From JAZGDL01 sp036477795 (GTDB lineage: Bacteria; Planctomycetota; Phycisphaerae; UBA1845): 5,967 bases of DNA. Each line of letters opens with the position of its first letter. The stretch's first letter is position 1. Shown here piece after piece: positions 5,365-5,967 of this stretch. A program made the translations under genes and the position numbers. A model generated the notes under the pieces. It was not told the origin of the DNA and made no database searches. It was given only the letters and a program-made list of their open reading frames with translations. The DNA lies in assembly GCA_036477795.1 (NCBI GenBank), contig JAZGDL010000301.1:1-5967 (forward strand), written 5' to 3'.

Positions 5365-5967
5365 TTAGCCTCCAATGGTTAATGCGACCGTTGCGGTTTC
5401 CGACGCGGGTTCCGTAGCGGCCGCCCCGACCCATTCACCATGCAAGGTCAGCGCCGTGGCTGCCTTGATTCTTACCTTGAGTAATCGGCCAGCCAGGTCC
5501 ATATCTCCCGGAAAAACCACGATACGATCGGTCCTGGTCCTGCCGACGAGTTGCTCGGAGCGGTCGGCGGAGACCTCCTGGCCTCTGGTCTGCTCAGCCT
5601 CCTGAGCTTTGATGGCCCGCTTGCTGTAGCCCTCGACGAGGATTTCACAGGTTTGGCCGATGAGGCGGCGGTTGGTGTCGATGGAGATGCGCTCCTGGAG
5701 CTGGAGCAGCTCGATGTTGCGGCGGCGTTTGACGGCGTCGCCGACGTCGTCGAGGGCCCGCCTGGCGGCGACGGTTCCGGGGCGCTGGGAGTACTTGAAG
5801 ACGAAGATGTTCTTGTAACGGACCGTCTCGACCAGGGCGAGAGTCTCGGCGAACTCGTCGTCGGTCTCGCCGCAGAAGCCGACGATGAAATCACCGGCCA
5901 GGGTGATGCCGGGGACGTGTTCGCGGGCCCGGGCCACCAGGTCCAGGTACTCGCTGACGGTGTACTG
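5365..5967 (-). CDS. miaB: tRNA-2-methylthio-N6-dimethylallyladenosine synthase MiaB, C-terminal part
   Basis: The last 200 codons of a gene whose 5' end lies beyond the window; the frame stays open to position 5967. MiaB is a radical-SAM methylthiotransferase that converts i6A37 to ms2i6A37 in tRNA. The fragment opens with Q-Y-T-V-S-E-Y-L, then shows G-D-F-I-V-G-F-C-G-E-T (25-35, where the family usually has F-P-G-E-T) and F-V-F-K-Y-S-Q-R-P-G-T-V-A-A (55-68), which favours MiaB over RimO. A TRAM domain for tRNA binding spans about 103-180, with V-E-G (111-113) and V-G-R-T (141-144). Between these is a polar insert of some 20 residues (about 119-139) longer than in E. coli MiaB. A loose Ala/Thr-rich tail ends the protein. 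The cluster-binding cysteines are outside the window. MtaB is a less likely alternative. Ends at a TAA at 5365-5367. Confidence 0.88.
   Translation of the reverse strand, partial: QYTVSEYLDLVARAREHVPGITLAGDFIVGFCGETDDEFAETLALVETVRYKNIFVFKYSQRPGTVAARRALDDVGDAVKRRRNIELLQLQERISIDTNRRLIGQTCEILVEGYSKRAIKAQEAEQTRGQEVSADRSEQLVGRTRTDRIVVFPGDMDLAGRLLKVRIKAATALTLHGEWVGAAATEPASETATVALTIGG

Noticed and set aside
5158..5368. Several 60-70 codon open frames between clpS and miaB
   Set aside because: They are translations of the palindromic repeat block in various frames, without ribosome sites or domains.

Overview
The window looks like a GC-rich bacterial chromosome segment carrying housekeeping genes, most likely from a planctomycete-type (PVC group) bacterium. 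That assignment is an inference. It rests on the form of ClpS (a D-D-D-D-H-T core and an E-V-D in place of the usual V-H), on divergent LipA, Tmk and MiaB sequences that read to me like planctomycetal versions, and on intergenic DNA packed with palindromic repeats of a kind I associate with that group. No rRNA, tRNA, CRISPR array or intact mobile element was seen.

Layout. Positions 1-186 hold a cluster of three hairpin-forming palindromes and no convincing gene. On the minus strand, a universal stress protein gene (1248-1721) and a ThiF/MoeB-like E1 adenylyltransferase gene (221-1279) overlap and form a two-gene unit, read leftwards from a good sigma70-like promoter at 1765-1793. Back to back with it, a second sigma70-like promoter (1916-1943) drives a rightward operon: lipA (lipoyl synthase), tmk (dTMP kinase) and holB (DNA polymerase III delta prime). 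Those genes overlap by 4 and 14 nt, so translational coupling is likely. Past a short convergent junction with alternative hairpins (4736-4772) lies clpS on the minus strand (4797-5150), then a 214-nt repeat-filled gap. The last feature is the 3' two-thirds of a radical-SAM methylthiotransferase domain plus the TRAM domain of miaB (5365-5967, minus strand, 5' end outside the window).

How the genes fit together. tmk-holB is a familiar bacterial pairing (DNA precursor synthesis with the clamp loader). lipA in front of it joins lipoate biosynthesis to the same transcript. LipA and MiaB are both radical-SAM, sulfur-inserting enzymes, and ThiF/MoeB-type E1 enzymes activate sulfur-carrier proteins, so three of the seven genes deal in sulfur chemistry. 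I see no evidence that they form one system.

The most unusual point is that the 246-nt divergent region carries two inverted arrays of a degenerate 7-nt repeat (GCGAATG-like). The second array lies inside the lipA coding region, directly after the start codon. It adds about 26 residues upstream of the conserved LipA sequence and could fold into an RNA hairpin over the start codon. I found no clearly new multi-gene system; the novelty here is in the repeats and in several divergent active-site motifs.
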